In this document: piece after piece, positions 34,959 through 44,152 of the stretch
How the letters are laid out: every line of letters starts with the position of its first letter
Position numbering within the stretch: position 1 is the stretch's first letter
Source of the DNA: Burkholderia thailandensis E264
Lineage (GTDB): Bacteria > Pseudomonadota > Gammaproteobacteria > Burkholderiales > Burkholderiaceae
Reading direction: 5' to 3'
Length of the DNA: 64,000 nucleotides
NCBI RefSeq assembly: GCF_000012365.1
Contig: NC_007650.1
Location: 2,232,001 to 2,296,000, forward strand
Notes under the pieces: model-generated
What the model was told of the DNA's origin: nothing
The model's database searches: none
What the model saw: only the letters and a program-made list of their open reading frames with translations
Made by a program: the position numbers and the translations under genes

Positions 34959-35975
34959 TCAGCCGCCGCGCGGGCCGTCCGTGTCGCCCGGCTCGACGAC
35001 GGGCGACGCGAGCCGATGCGCGACGTCGGCCGGATGCGCGATGGCGCCGAGCATCAGCTCGGCGATCGCGCGGCCGGACGCATGCCCGGTAGGCTGCAGC
35101 ACCGCGCTCGCCTTGTACGGAAACGAAATGTCGGGCGATACGCCGTCATAGACGATCAGCGATACGTCGCGAACGAAGCGCCTGCCGCTCTCGACGATCG
35201 CCCGGAACACGCCCGCGCCGGCGATGTTGTTGTCGACGACGATCGCGCTCGGCGGGTTCGCGAGCGCGAGCAGCGTTTGTGCCGCGCTATAGCCGCCGTC
35301 GCGCGTAAACGCGCATTCGCTGATCAGCGCGGCATCGCGTGCGATCCCCGCGTCGCGCAGCGCGCGCTCGAAGCCCGCGCGCCGCTGCGCGGCGAAATTC
35401 AGCGTCTGCGGCGCGCAAACGAGCGCGATGCGCCGATGCCCGAATGCGATCAGCCGTTGCGCGGCAGCCTGCATGCCCGCCTCGTTGTCGAAGTCGAACC
35501 ATGTGTACGGCTTCGCGCTCGCGGTCCGGCCATAGGCGACGAACGGAAATTCGCGTTCCTGAAGAAAACGGATGCGCGGATCGTCGACGAGCGTGCGCGC
35601 GACGATCAGCCCGTCAACGAGCCTGCCGTCGACGAGCCGCCGGTACGTGTCAAGCTCCGCGTTCGGCCGCGCGGACACGATGAAGAAATCGCGGCCGCTC
35701 TCCCCCAGGCGCTCCGTGACGCCCGCGACAACCTCGGCGAAGCGCGGATCGCCGAGGTCGCCGGCGCCGAACGGATAGACGATGCCGACCGCGTCTGCGC
35801 GCCCGGTCGCGAGCCGGCGCGCGGTCGGATCGGCGACGTAGCCGAGCTCGCGCGCCGCCTGCATCACACGCTCGCGCGTGGCTTCGCTCACGTCGTCGTA
35901 GCCGTTCAGCGCGCGGCTCACCGTCGTGCGCGACAGGCCGAGCGCCTCCGACAACGCCTTCAGATTCACTTTCAC
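34959..35975 (-). CDS. LacI-family repressor of the levan/sucrose genes
   Basis: This 338-residue regulator has an N-terminal LacI helix-turn-helix (LKALSEALGLSRTTVSRALNGYDDVSEATRERV) with a hinge helix (ADPTARRLATGRA), then a periplasmic-binding-protein-like sugar domain. A GTG start (VKVNLKAL) preceded by GAGG is preferred: the nearest upstream ATG at 36053 would add 26 residues in front of the helix-turn-helix, unlike other family members. It is divergent from levansucrase, and two perfect palindromes of LacI type lie in between. The inducer is probably a fructose-containing sugar, by inference. Confidence 0.88.
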   Translation of the reverse strand: MKVNLKALSEALGLSRTTVSRALNGYDDVSEATRERVMQAARELGYVADPTARRLATGRADAVGIVYPFGAGDLGDPRFAEVVAGVTERLGESGRDFFIVSARPNAELDTYRRLVDGRLVDGLIVARTLVDDPRIRFLQEREFPFVAYGRTASAKPYTWFDFDNEAGMQAAAQRLIAFGHRRIALVCAPQTLNFAAQRRAGFERALRDAGIARDAALISECAFTRDGGYSAAQTLLALANPPSAIVVDNNIAGAGVFRAIVESGRRFVRDVSLIVYDGVSPDISFPYKASAVLQPTGHASGRAIAELMLGAIAHPADVAHRLASPVVEPGDTDGPRGG

Positions 35976-36064
35976 AGTCTCACCTCGGAGGGTCTCCCTG
36001 CATTCGGCCGGCGCCGCCGGCCACTGTTTCCCAATCGCGGGGCATTCCGTCAAATAAATTACTT

Positions 36065-36093
36065 TTGACGACCAAACCGGTTTGAATTAGCAT
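36065..36093 (+). promoter_or_regulatory. Sigma-70-type promoter of the levansucrase gene
   Basis: TTGACG (36065-36070) and TAGCAT (36088-36093) are separated by exactly 17 bp. The spacer contains one repressor palindrome and the second begins at the -10 end, so a bound repressor would block polymerase. Transcription would start near 36100, about 60 bp before the gene. Confidence 0.65.
36073..36084. promoter_or_regulatory. LacI-type operator O1 (in promoter spacer)
   Basis: CAAACCGGTTTG is a perfect 12-bp palindrome with the central CG typical of LacI/GalR operators. It sits between the -35 and -10 elements. Its centre is 22 bp from the centre of O2. Confidence 0.75.
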
Positions 36094-36109
36094 CCAAACC
36101 GGTTTGGAT
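36092..36109. promoter_or_regulatory. LacI-type operator O2 (at transcription start)
   Basis: ATCCAAACCGGTTTGGAT is a perfect 18-bp palindrome with the same core as O1. It covers the end of the -10 box and the expected start site. Two near-identical sites two helical turns apart suggest cooperative or tetramer binding. Confidence 0.8.
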
Positions 36110-36161
36110 ATCCACTTCTCAACGTGGCGCCGCCACAAACTTACTGACTGACGACACGCTC

Positions 36162-37733
36162 ATGACATATTCCCAACAAATCGTTTCCCGCCGGCGCAAA
36201 CGTTTGGCGTCGTCCGCAGCGGTGACGGCGCTCGCCGCGACCGCTTGCCTGTCCGCCCACGCGCAGAGCTACGGCGCCGGCCCCGCGCCGACGCCGCACA
36301 CGCAGCAGGCTTACGATCCCGAAAGCAATTTCACGATGCGCTGGACACGCGCGGACATGCGCCAGATCGTCAAGCAATCGCACACGGCGGGCGCGGACAA
36401 GAACTCGCTGCCGCTCGCGCTGTCGATGCCGGACATTGCGCAGAACTTCCCGCTCATCAATTCGAACGTGTGGGTATGGGACACGTGGCCGCTCGCCGAC
36501 ATGCGCGCGAACCAGTTGAGCTACAAAGGCTGGGAAGTGATCTTCTCGCTGAGCGCCGATCCGCACGCGGGCTACACGTTCGACGATCGCCACGTGCACG
36601 CGCGCATCGGCTTCTTCTATCGCCGCGCGGGCATTCCGGCGTCGCAGCGTCCGGCCAACGGCGGCTGGACCTGGGGCGGCCATCTGTTCCCGGACGGCGC
36701 GAGCGCGAAGGTGTTCGGCACCGCGCCGATGACGAACAACGCCGAGTGGTCCGGCTCCGCGCGGCTCACGCACGGCGACAACGTGAGCCTTTACTACACC
36801 GCGCTGTCGTTCAATCGCTCCGCGCCGGGCGGCGCCGACATCACGCCGCCGATCGCGATCATCACGCGTGCGGACGGTCACATCCACGCGGACGACAAGC
36901 ACGTGTGGTTCTCGGGATTCGACGATCACAAGGCGCTGCTGCAGCCTGACGGGAAGATGTACCAGACGGGTCAGCAGAACACGTACTACTCGTTCCGCGA
37001 TCCGTTCGTGTTCACCGATCCCGCGCATCCGGGCAAAACGTACATGGTGTTCGAGGGCAACACGGGCGGCCCGCGCGGCGCGCGCACCTGCACCGAAGCC
37101 GATCTCGGCTACGCGCCGAACGATCCGTATCGCGAGGATCTGAACGCGGTGATGAACATGGGCGCAGTGTATCAGAAGGCCAATGTCGGCCTCGCGATCG
37201 CGACGAACCCGCAACTGACCGAATGGAAGTTCCTGCCGCCGCTGCTATCGGCGAACTGCGTCGACGATCAGACCGAGCGTCCGCAGATCTACCTGAAGGA
37301 CGGCAAGTACTACCTGTTCACGATCAGCCACCGGACGACGATGGCGGCGGGCGTCGACGGCCCGGACGGCGTGTACGGCTTCGTCGGCAACGGCATCCGC
37401 AGCGATTTCCTGCCGCTGAACGGCGGCAGCGGCCTCGTGCTCGGCAACCCGACCGACTTCTCCGCGCCCGCCGGCGCGCCGTACGCGCAGGACCCGAACC
37501 AGAACCCGCGCGCGTTCCAGTCGTACTCGCACTACGTGATGCCGGGCGGACGCGTCGAGTCGTTCATCGACGCGATCGGCGCGCGGCGCGGCGGCTCGCT
37601 CGCGCCGACAGTGAAGATCGACATCAACGGCGAATCGACGACGGTCGACCGCGCGTACGGCGTGGGCGGCCTCGGCGGTTACGGCGACATTCCCGCGAAC
37701 CAGCCGGCCGTGGGCGCGGGCCACAACGACTGA
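36162..37733 (+). CDS. sacB: Levansucrase (GH68)
   Basis: This 523-residue secreted fructosyltransferase makes levan from sucrose. Its signal peptide is long (RRRKRLASSAAVTALAATA, cleavage near AHAQ, residue 35). The GH68 catalytic residues are visible: nucleophile Asp107 in VWDTWPL, transition-state stabiliser Asp280 in FRDPF, and acid/base Glu372 in DDQTERPQIY. The calcium-site region and DP loop match Gram-negative levansucrases. No strong ribosome-binding site precedes the ATG. The gene is controlled by the upstream operators and followed after 142 bp by a levan/sucrose hydrolase. Confidence 0.94.
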   Translation: MTYSQQIVSRRRKRLASSAAVTALAATACLSAHAQSYGAGPAPTPHTQQAYDPESNFTMRWTRADMRQIVKQSHTAGADKNSLPLALSMPDIAQNFPLINSNVWVWDTWPLADMRANQLSYKGWEVIFSLSADPHAGYTFDDRHVHARIGFFYRRAGIPASQRPANGGWTWGGHLFPDGASAKVFGTAPMTNNAEWSGSARLTHGDNVSLYYTALSFNRSAPGGADITPPIAIITRADGHIHADDKHVWFSGFDDHKALLQPDGKMYQTGQQNTYYSFRDPFVFTDPAHPGKTYMVFEGNTGGPRGARTCTEADLGYAPNDPYREDLNAVMNMGAVYQKANVGLAIATNPQLTEWKFLPPLLSANCVDDQTERPQIYLKDGKYYLFTISHRTTMAAGVDGPDGVYGFVGNGIRSDFLPLNGGSGLVLGNPTDFSAPAGAPYAQDPNQNPRAFQSYSHYVMPGGRVESFIDAIGARRGGSLAPTVKIDINGESTTVDRAYGVGGLGGYGDIPANQPAVGAGHND

Positions 37734-37875
37734 CGCGGCGGCAACGAGCGGCGAACCTAGCGTCCGCTCCCGCGCGAGGGCGGGCGAACCCCATGTGCGC
37801 CGTGCGCGCCATGCCCGCCCGTCCTCGCGCATCGCGCCGCGCGCGTCGCGCATGCATTCAAGCAGGATTCCTCAG

Positions 37876-39525
37876 ATGTCCCTTCTCCGATCACGCCTTG
37901 CGCCCGTCTTGCCCGGCTTTGTCGCGCTTGCCGCGTGCTTTGCCGCGCACGCGGCAGGCACGCCGTGCGCGCCGCTGCCCGCGGCGTCCGCCCACGGCAC
38001 GCCGCAATGGCGCCCCGCGCTGCACTACACGCCGCGGCGCAACTGGATGAACGACCCGAACGGCCTCGTCTACGACGACGGCGTCTATCACTTGTTCTAT
38101 CAATACAACCCGCACGGCAACTTCTGGGGCGACATGTCGTGGGGACATGCGACGAGCCGGGACCTCGTGCACTGGGACGAACAGCCGGTGGCGATGACGG
38201 CGAATGCGCGCGAGGAGATTTTCTCCGGCTCGATCGTCGCGGATGCGCGCAACACGTCGGGCCTCGGCAGCGCGAATGCGCCGCCGCTTGTTGCGCTCTA
38301 CACGAGCGTCTACAAGGCCGGCTCCGGCCATGCGCCCGGCACGCAAGCGCAATCGCTCGCATACAGTCTCGATCAGGGCAAGACGTGGCGGCCGTATGCA
38401 CGCAATCCGGTGCTGACGCTCGAGCCCGAATCGCAGCATTTCCGCGATCCGAAAGTGACGTGGTACGCGCCGGGCGGCTACTGGATGATGACGGCCGTCG
38501 TCGCGGACGCACACGTCGTCAAGCTGTATCGGTCGGGCGACCTGATTCACTGGGATTTCCTCAGTGACTTCACGCTGCCCGGCGTCCCGCATCGCGGCGC
38601 ACTGTGGGAAATGCCCGAGTTGCTGCCAATGCCGCTCGACGGCGACGCATCACGCACGAAGTGGGTGATGATCGTCAACGTCAATCCGTGGTCGATCGCG
38701 GGCGGCTCGGGCGCGATGTATTTCGTCGGCAACTTCGACGGCAGGACATTCACGCCCGATCGCGTCGCGCCGGCGAACGCCGATCCCGCGCAATACGCAT
38801 GGCTCGACCACGGCGCCGACTACTACGCGGCCGGCACGTTCGCGAACGCGCCGGGCGGCCGGCCAATCGCGATCGCGTGGATGAGCAATTGGGACTATGC
38901 CGACCGCATTCCGACGACGCCGTGGAAAGGCACGATGGCGCTGCCGCGCGAGCTCGCGATGAAGACGATCGACGGCCGGCCGCAACTGACGTTCGCGCCC
39001 GCGCGATCGTTCGACGCGTTCGCACGCAGCCGGCCGGCAGTGCGTGTCGGCTCGCTTGCGGTGGCGTCGTCGCTGCGCGAGCTCGGCGCCGAGATGCGCG
39101 GCGACGTGCAGCGCATCACGCTCACGATCGAGCCGCGCTCGGCGCGCCGCGCCGGGCTGATCGTGCGACGGTCGGCGGACGGCCGCGCCGGCGTGCGGAT
39201 CGTCTACGACACGGTGGCGCGCACGCTGAGCGTCGATCGCTCGGTATCCGGCGAGACCAACTTCTCGAACGCGTTCAGCAAGCAGCACATCGTCGCGCTG
39301 CCGCTCGTGAACGGGAAATTGCGGCTCGACGTGATCGTCGATCGCGCTTCGGTGGAAGTATTCGACGGCGACGGCCGGACCGTCGTCACGGATCTCGTGT
39401 TTCCGTCGCCGGCCGACGACCGGGTCGCCGTGTTCGCCGAAGGCGGCGACGCGACGTTCGGCGATATCGTGGTGACGAAGCTCGACGAGAATGCCGGTAC
39501 GCGGCGGACCTGCTCGAAATCGTAG
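37876..39525 (+). CDS. Secreted GH32 levanase/inulinase-type fructan hydrolase
   Basis: This 549-residue exported glycoside hydrolase family 32 enzyme has a signal peptide ending near AHAAG. The GH32 motifs are WMNDPNG (nucleophile Asp60), FRDPK (Asp191) and WEMPEL (acid/base Glu245, in place of the usual ECP). A C-terminal beta-sandwich follows from about residue 390. Its substrate is probably levan made by the adjacent levansucrase, or sucrose. The start at MSLLRSR is preferred because the upstream in-frame ATGs precede an arginine-rich, non-signal-like stretch. It is likely cotranscribed with sacB. Confidence 0.92.
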   Translation: MSLLRSRLAPVLPGFVALAACFAAHAAGTPCAPLPAASAHGTPQWRPALHYTPRRNWMNDPNGLVYDDGVYHLFYQYNPHGNFWGDMSWGHATSRDLVHWDEQPVAMTANAREEIFSGSIVADARNTSGLGSANAPPLVALYTSVYKAGSGHAPGTQAQSLAYSLDQGKTWRPYARNPVLTLEPESQHFRDPKVTWYAPGGYWMMTAVVADAHVVKLYRSGDLIHWDFLSDFTLPGVPHRGALWEMPELLPMPLDGDASRTKWVMIVNVNPWSIAGGSGAMYFVGNFDGRTFTPDRVAPANADPAQYAWLDHGADYYAAGTFANAPGGRPIAIAWMSNWDYADRIPTTPWKGTMALPRELAMKTIDGRPQLTFAPARSFDAFARSRPAVRVGSLAVASSLRELGAEMRGDVQRITLTIEPRSARRAGLIVRRSADGRAGVRIVYDTVARTLSVDRSVSGETNFSNAFSKQHIVALPLVNGKLRLDVIVDRASVEVFDGDGRTVVTDLVFPSPADDRVAVFAEGGDATFGDIVVTKLDENAGTRRTCSKS

Positions 39526-39976
39526 GGATCGCTGACGAATTCGCGGTGGATACGGTTCACGCACGACGTTGCAGGCGGGCATGCCGATCGCGTTCGAGAC
39601 GAACGATGCCGATTCGCTTCGTTCGTCTTGCGATCACGCTGACGGGCCGCCGTTCACGTCGCATGTCCGCGCTTTTCGGCCCGCGCATCCTTTCGCGGCG
39701 TCACGTCGTTCTCGCTTCGTCATGAAGGCAACCGTGAACCGTGCCAGCCCGCATCGCTCGACGAGCAAGCCGCTGCGATCATGAGTCTGCGATGATTGCA
39801 AAAGTAGCGCGATCGCGCCCGGCGCACAGTCGCCCTTCCTGCGATTCGATTGCCTGCCCGCGCCTTTTGTCGTGATGTCATCGCGCTGCGACGCCATCCC
39901 GATCCCGCCGCAACGCGGCGGATGCGATCGCCGAGCGTGCGCGGCACGGAATCGCTCGCGATCCCGCAACCGCCCG
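39526..39976. other. 451-bp stretch between the fructan hydrolase and HlyD genes
   Basis: The two flanking genes converge here. Several short frames exist on both strands, but none has a ribosome-binding site, signal peptide or recognisable domain. No strong terminator hairpin was found. I see nothing supportable in it. Confidence 0.5.
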
Positions 39977-41371
39977 TCACCTGCGGCCGTCATTCTCCCG
40001 AATCACTGCCGAAGCCGCGGCCTCGGCCTCGCCCGCCTGCGCTTCGTGCACCCGCGTGCGCAGCCCCGGCAGCGGCGCGTCGCCGTCGAGCAGGCGGCCG
40101 CCACGCACCTTCGTCTCCACCGTCGCGCGCATCGACAGCCCCACCCGCAGCGGGTGCGCCGCCAGCTCCAACGGCTCCAGCGAGATCACCACCGGCAGGC
40201 GCTGCACCACCTTGATCCAGTTCCCCGCCGCGTTCTGCGACGGCAGCATCGAGAACGCGCTGCCCGTGCCCGCCGAGAACCCCTCCACCCGGCCGTGGTA
40301 CGTCACCCGCGCGCCGTACAGGTCCGATTCGAGCCGCACCGGCTGGCCCACCCGCATGTGCCGGATCTGCCCTTCCTTGAAGTTCGCCTCCACCCACACC
40401 TGCCGCAACTGCACCACCGACATCAGCGGCACCCCCGGCCCCACCTGCTGACCGATCTGCACCGACCGCTGACCGACCGTGCCGTCCACCGGCGACACGA
40501 TCGTCGTGCGCCTCAGGTTCCGGTACGCCAGCTTGAACTGCGCGGCCGCCTGCTGCACCGCCGGGTTCTGCTCGACCGGCCGCTCGCTGCCCAGCGCGCG
40601 CGCCGCCTCCAGCTGCGCCTGCGCCCCCGCCAGCGCCGCCTGCGCGTTCGCCAGCGACGACTTCGCCCGCGCCAGTTCCTCCGGCGCGACCACCTCCACC
40701 GAGGCCCCCGCTCGCGCCCGATACGCCTGCTGCGCAAGCTTCAGGTCCGCCTCGCGCGCCTTCACCGTCTCCTCGTACATCCCCATCGAGAGCCGCGTGT
40801 TCGCCACCTGCCGCACCGCCTGCGCGAGCTGCGCCCGCGCCTGCGCGAACGCCGCCGACGCGTCCGCGTCGTCGAGCTTCACCAGCGCCTGCCCCGCCTT
40901 CACCTGCTGCGTGTCCGCCACCAGCACGTCGGTCACCGTCCCCTGGATCTGCGCGGCGATCTGCACCACGTTGCCGGCCACGTACGCGTCGTCCGTCTCC
41001 TCGCTGAAGCGCCCGGCGACGAACCAGTAGAGCCCCGCGGCCAGCGCGGCCAGCGCCAGCAGCCCGAAGAACAGCGCGAAGCGCCGGCGGCGCGTCGCGC
41101 GGCGCGCGGCGAGCGTCGCCGCGGCTTCCGGCGGCGGAGGCGATCCGCGCTCGTGCGCCGGCACGGGCTGCGCGTGCGCGCCGTCGAGGGCGGCCGGATC
41201 GGTGGGCGCCTTCGCGCGCGGGGTATCGGTGGCGGTATCGTTCAAGGTCTTCGCGTGCGTGATGTCGGTGGCGCCGGCCGGCAACGGCCGGGCCGGCCCG
41301 CAAGCCGTCGCGGATCGGCCCGACGGGCTTCGATGCTCGGGGGCGGTGTCGGTTGAATCGCTCGTGTACAC
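39977..41371 (-). CDS. HlyD/EmrA-type membrane fusion protein of the rhamnolipid cluster
   Basis: This periplasmic adaptor links the MFS pump and the outer-membrane factor encoded alongside. A short cytoplasmic N-terminus is followed by one membrane helix (FALFFGLLALAALAAGLYWF), then the lipoyl half-motif (YVAGNVVQIAAQIQGTVTDVLV), a long alpha-helical hairpin, the second half-motif (RTTIVSPVDGTVGQ) and a beta-barrel ending ENDGRR. There is no ATG before the membrane helix. GTG at 41371 (464 residues) was taken; TTG at 41245 (422 residues) is an alternative, and neither has a clear ribosome-binding site. It is last in the rhl series. Confidence 0.85.
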   Translation of the reverse strand: MYTSDSTDTAPEHRSPSGRSATACGPARPLPAGATDITHAKTLNDTATDTPRAKAPTDPAALDGAHAQPVPAHERGSPPPPEAAATLAARRATRRRRFALFFGLLALAALAAGLYWFVAGRFSEETDDAYVAGNVVQIAAQIQGTVTDVLVADTQQVKAGQALVKLDDADASAAFAQARAQLAQAVRQVANTRLSMGMYEETVKAREADLKLAQQAYRARAGASVEVVAPEELARAKSSLANAQAALAGAQAQLEAARALGSERPVEQNPAVQQAAAQFKLAYRNLRRTTIVSPVDGTVGQRSVQIGQQVGPGVPLMSVVQLRQVWVEANFKEGQIRHMRVGQPVRLESDLYGARVTYHGRVEGFSAGTGSAFSMLPSQNAAGNWIKVVQRLPVVISLEPLELAAHPLRVGLSMRATVETKVRGGRLLDGDAPLPGLRTRVHEAQAGEAEAAASAVIRENDGRR

Positions 41372-41439
41372 GGTGAAGGTGGCGTTGGTGTCGGTGTCTT
41401 CGGGTGTCGGTGGCTTCGGGCCGCATGCGTGCGTGCCGC

Positions 41440-43002
41440 TCAATCGGGCGGCCTGTCGCTCGCCGCCGCGAACGGCTTGCCCTGCGCGAGCGGCGCGCCG
41501 CCCGCCGGCCGCGCGTCGAAGCCGCCGCCCAGCGCCCCGATCAGCCCCACCCGCAGCGTCCGCCGCCGCGCCTGCAGCTCGATCACGTGCGCACGCTCGT
41601 CCAGCAGCGTCAGCTTCGCCACGTTCACGTCCTTGCGCATCCCCATCCCCCGCCGGTGCCGGTCCTGCGCCAGCGCCACCATCCGCTGCGCCGAGCGCAC
41701 CGCCTGCTGCTGCGCCTCGAGCAGCGCATCCACCGTCGACAGCGACGTCAACTGCCGCGCCACCTCGCCCAGCGCCGCATCCACCGTCTGGTTGTACAGC
41801 GCCAGCGCCACGTCCGCGTTCGCCACGTCGCCCCCCAGCTTCGCCTTCAGCCGGCCGCGATCGAAGATCGGCAGCGACAGCGCCGGACCGATCGAGCCCC
41901 CCAGCGCATCGTGCTTGAACAGCGACGCCGGCGTGAGCGCGAACAGCCCGCCCAGCGCCGCCAGGTTCACGTCCGGGTAGAACGACGCGCGCGTGCCGTC
42001 GATCGCCGCGTACGCCGCCTCCACCCGCAGCCGCGCCGCGACGATGTCCGGCCGCCGCCCCAGCAGCCCGGCCGGCAGCCGCGCCGGCAGCGGCGCGTCC
42101 GCGAGCGGCGCGAGCTTCGGCCGCGCGAGCGACAGCCCGCGCTCCGGCCCCCGCCCGCTCAGCACCCCCAGTTGCAGCTTCTGCAACTGGATCTGCTCGT
42201 CGGTCAGCGCGAGCTGCTCGAGCAGCTTGCCCCGCTTGAGCGCCGCGTCGTCCGCATCGTAGCCGTTGTCGATCCCGCGCGCCGCGCGCTCGCGCAGCAC
42301 CGTCTCCACCTGCTCGCTCGCGCGGCGCTTCTGCTGCAGCAGCTCGCGCAGCGCATACGCGCGGTCCAGCTCGCCGTACAGCGTCACGATCGCCACCGAC
42401 AGCGCGAGCCGCGCCTGCTCGGCCTCCACGCGCGCCGCATCGCGCATCGACAGCAGCCCGCGCGTGGCCGCCGCGTTCTTGCCCCACAGGTCCAGCTGAT
42501 AGTTCAGCCCGACGAACAGCGACGACGACGACACCACCGATTCGCCGACGAGCGGCACCGACACCGGCAAGCCGTTGAACGTCGTATTGATGGTGCCGCC
42601 CGAGCGCGGCACGTGCGCCTTGGAGAGCGACGCGCCCGCCGTCGCGGTGAGCCCCGTCAGCGATTCGAACTGCTGCAGCTGCGACTGCGCGACGCCGATG
42701 CGCGCCTGCGCGGCCTGCAGCGTCGGGTTCTGCCGCAGCGCCTCGTCGACGAGCGCGTCGAGTTGCGGATCGCCGAGCTGCCGGACCCAGTCGGGGCTCG
42801 GCCATGCGCCGTGCGCGGCGCCCCCCGCCGTGTGCGCGAGCGCGTCGTCGCCCGGCGTGCGCGGCGCGAGCGCCGGCTCGAAGCCCGACGGCACGCAGCC
42901 GGCGAGCGCCCACGCGAGCGCGGCTGCCGCGAGCCGGCGCGCCGCGCGGCTTCCTGTCGCGATCATCGCGCGAGTGGCTGCTTGCGTTGCTGTCTGCGTC
43001 AT
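41440..43002 (-). CDS. NodT/TolC-type outer-membrane efflux lipoprotein
   Basis: This 520-residue outer-membrane factor has a signal sequence with lipobox LAGC (acylated Cys36) and two repeats of the OEP fold, rich in long Ala/Leu/Gln helices (LDALVDEALRQNPTLQAAQARIG and the matching second half). LLGRRPDIVAARLRVEAAYAAIDGTRASFYPDVNL is the NodT-family signature. It completes a tripartite exporter with the HlyD and MFS proteins, expected to export rhamnolipids or their precursors. The start MTQTATQ has AGAAGGA about 12 bases upstream. Confidence 0.93.
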   Translation of the reverse strand: MTQTATQAATRAMIATGSRAARRLAAAALAWALAGCVPSGFEPALAPRTPGDDALAHTAGGAAHGAWPSPDWVRQLGDPQLDALVDEALRQNPTLQAAQARIGVAQSQLQQFESLTGLTATAGASLSKAHVPRSGGTINTTFNGLPVSVPLVGESVVSSSSLFVGLNYQLDLWGKNAAATRGLLSMRDAARVEAEQARLALSVAIVTLYGELDRAYALRELLQQKRRASEQVETVLRERAARGIDNGYDADDAALKRGKLLEQLALTDEQIQLQKLQLGVLSGRGPERGLSLARPKLAPLADAPLPARLPAGLLGRRPDIVAARLRVEAAYAAIDGTRASFYPDVNLAALGGLFALTPASLFKHDALGGSIGPALSLPIFDRGRLKAKLGGDVANADVALALYNQTVDAALGEVARQLTSLSTVDALLEAQQQAVRSAQRMVALAQDRHRRGMGMRKDVNVAKLTLLDERAHVIELQARRRTLRVGLIGALGGGFDARPAGGAPLAQGKPFAAASDRPPD

Positions 43003-43054
43003 TCGTATGATGCGTCCTTCTTGCTTTCCGGTATCCCGCCGCGGCCCGTTCCGT

Positions 43055-44020
43055 TCATTCCTGCCGCACCGGCTCGCGCGCCGCCGCGCCCGCGCGCGCA
43101 TCGTCGAACGATCCCAGCCGCCCGAACAGGCCGTCGAGCACGCCCAGCGCGATCCCGCGCAGCTTCGCGCCCTTCTCCCGCTCGCACAGCACCACCTGGA
43201 TCACCTGCCATATCGTCAGCAGATTCGGCACCAGCGCCACCGGAAACCGCAAGCCGTACTGCAGCCCCAGTTGCATCGCGTTGCGCGCGCCGTAGTATCG
43301 GCGCAACCACCCGTGATGCATCGCCGTCAGCTCGAACGGCCCCACCTTGTGCCGGCGCCGCGCGCCGATCCGGTGCGTCAGCACGAGCGGCGGCACCACG
43401 TACAGCGGCACGTTGTGCGCGAGCGCGCGCAGGCAATACTCGGTGTCGACGTGATCGATGAACAGCGCCTCGTCGAATCGACCGAGCCGCGCGTACGCGG
43501 CCCGCGAAATCACGCTGCCCGACGAGATCAGGAACGCGCAGCGCTGCGGCGCCGTCTCGCCCTCCACCCGCACGCGGCGCACCGTCACCCCGCTCGTCAT
43601 CAGCTCCGGCAGGAAGCGCTGCTCGTTCGCGTCGTAGATCCGCGGGCCCGCGATGAACGCGCCCGCGTGCGCGCCCGGTTGCTCACCCAGTTGCGCGCAC
43701 GCCTCGCGCATCCGCTCGAAGTACCCGGCCGGCACCGTCGAGTCCTGGTCGAACAGCGCGACCGCCTCGACGCCCTGCGCGAACAGCACCGACAGCCCCG
43801 CGTTGTACCCGCCCGCGACCCCGCCCCGGTTGCCGTGGTGTCGCCACACCGTGTTCGTCCGCGCCGACAGCGCACGCACCCGCTCGCGCGCCGCCGCGTG
43901 CTCGTGCGGCGTGTTGTCCACGACCACGAGCGCGTCGCTGTCGCGCGCGAGCGCCTCCAGCCCCGACAACTGCTCGTCCGTCGGGTCGTACAGAATCACC
44001 AGCGCCCCCAGGATCGTCAT
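43055..44020 (-). CDS. rhlC: Rhamnosyltransferase 2 (RhlC)
   Basis: This 321-residue GT2-fold glycosyltransferase adds the second rhamnose from dTDP-L-rhamnose to mono-rhamnolipid. VVVDNTPHE, HHGNRGGVAGGYNAGL and ALFDQDSTVPAGYF (the DxD-like metal site) are the donor-binding parts; FIDHVDTEYCLRA is the conserved acceptor/catalytic loop. It lies 52 bp before the NodT gene and 132 bp after the MFS gene. In Burkholderia rhlC lies inside the same operon as rhlA and rhlB, unlike the split arrangement in Pseudomonas aeruginosa. Confidence 0.92.
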   Translation of the reverse strand: MTILGALVILYDPTDEQLSGLEALARDSDALVVVDNTPHEHAAARERVRALSARTNTVWRHHGNRGGVAGGYNAGLSVLFAQGVEAVALFDQDSTVPAGYFERMREACAQLGEQPGAHAGAFIAGPRIYDANEQRFLPELMTSGVTVRRVRVEGETAPQRCAFLISSGSVISRAAYARLGRFDEALFIDHVDTEYCLRALAHNVPLYVVPPLVLTHRIGARRRHKVGPFELTAMHHGWLRRYYGARNAMQLGLQYGLRFPVALVPNLLTIWQVIQVVLCEREKGAKLRGIALGVLDGLFGRLGSFDDARAGAAAREPVRQE

Positions 44021-44152
44021 CGCTCTTCCCTTTGGTGGTTCGGAATGCCGAAATGCCCGCTTCGTTGCCGCATCGACGCGCCGCGTCCCCAGGACTTCGG
44101 CGCATCGCCCTTCTCCTTCGCCTTCGTCATGCGGGGCGCGACATGCCTCGCC

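Noticed and set aside
35976..36053. ATG start for the LacI repressor 26 codons upstream
   Set aside because: It would add residues before the helix-turn-helix not seen in the family, while the GTG at 35975 has a GAGG site.
39569..39993. Short frames on both strands after the fructan hydrolase gene
   Set aside because: No ribosome-binding sites, no domains, and codon composition unlike the flanking genes.
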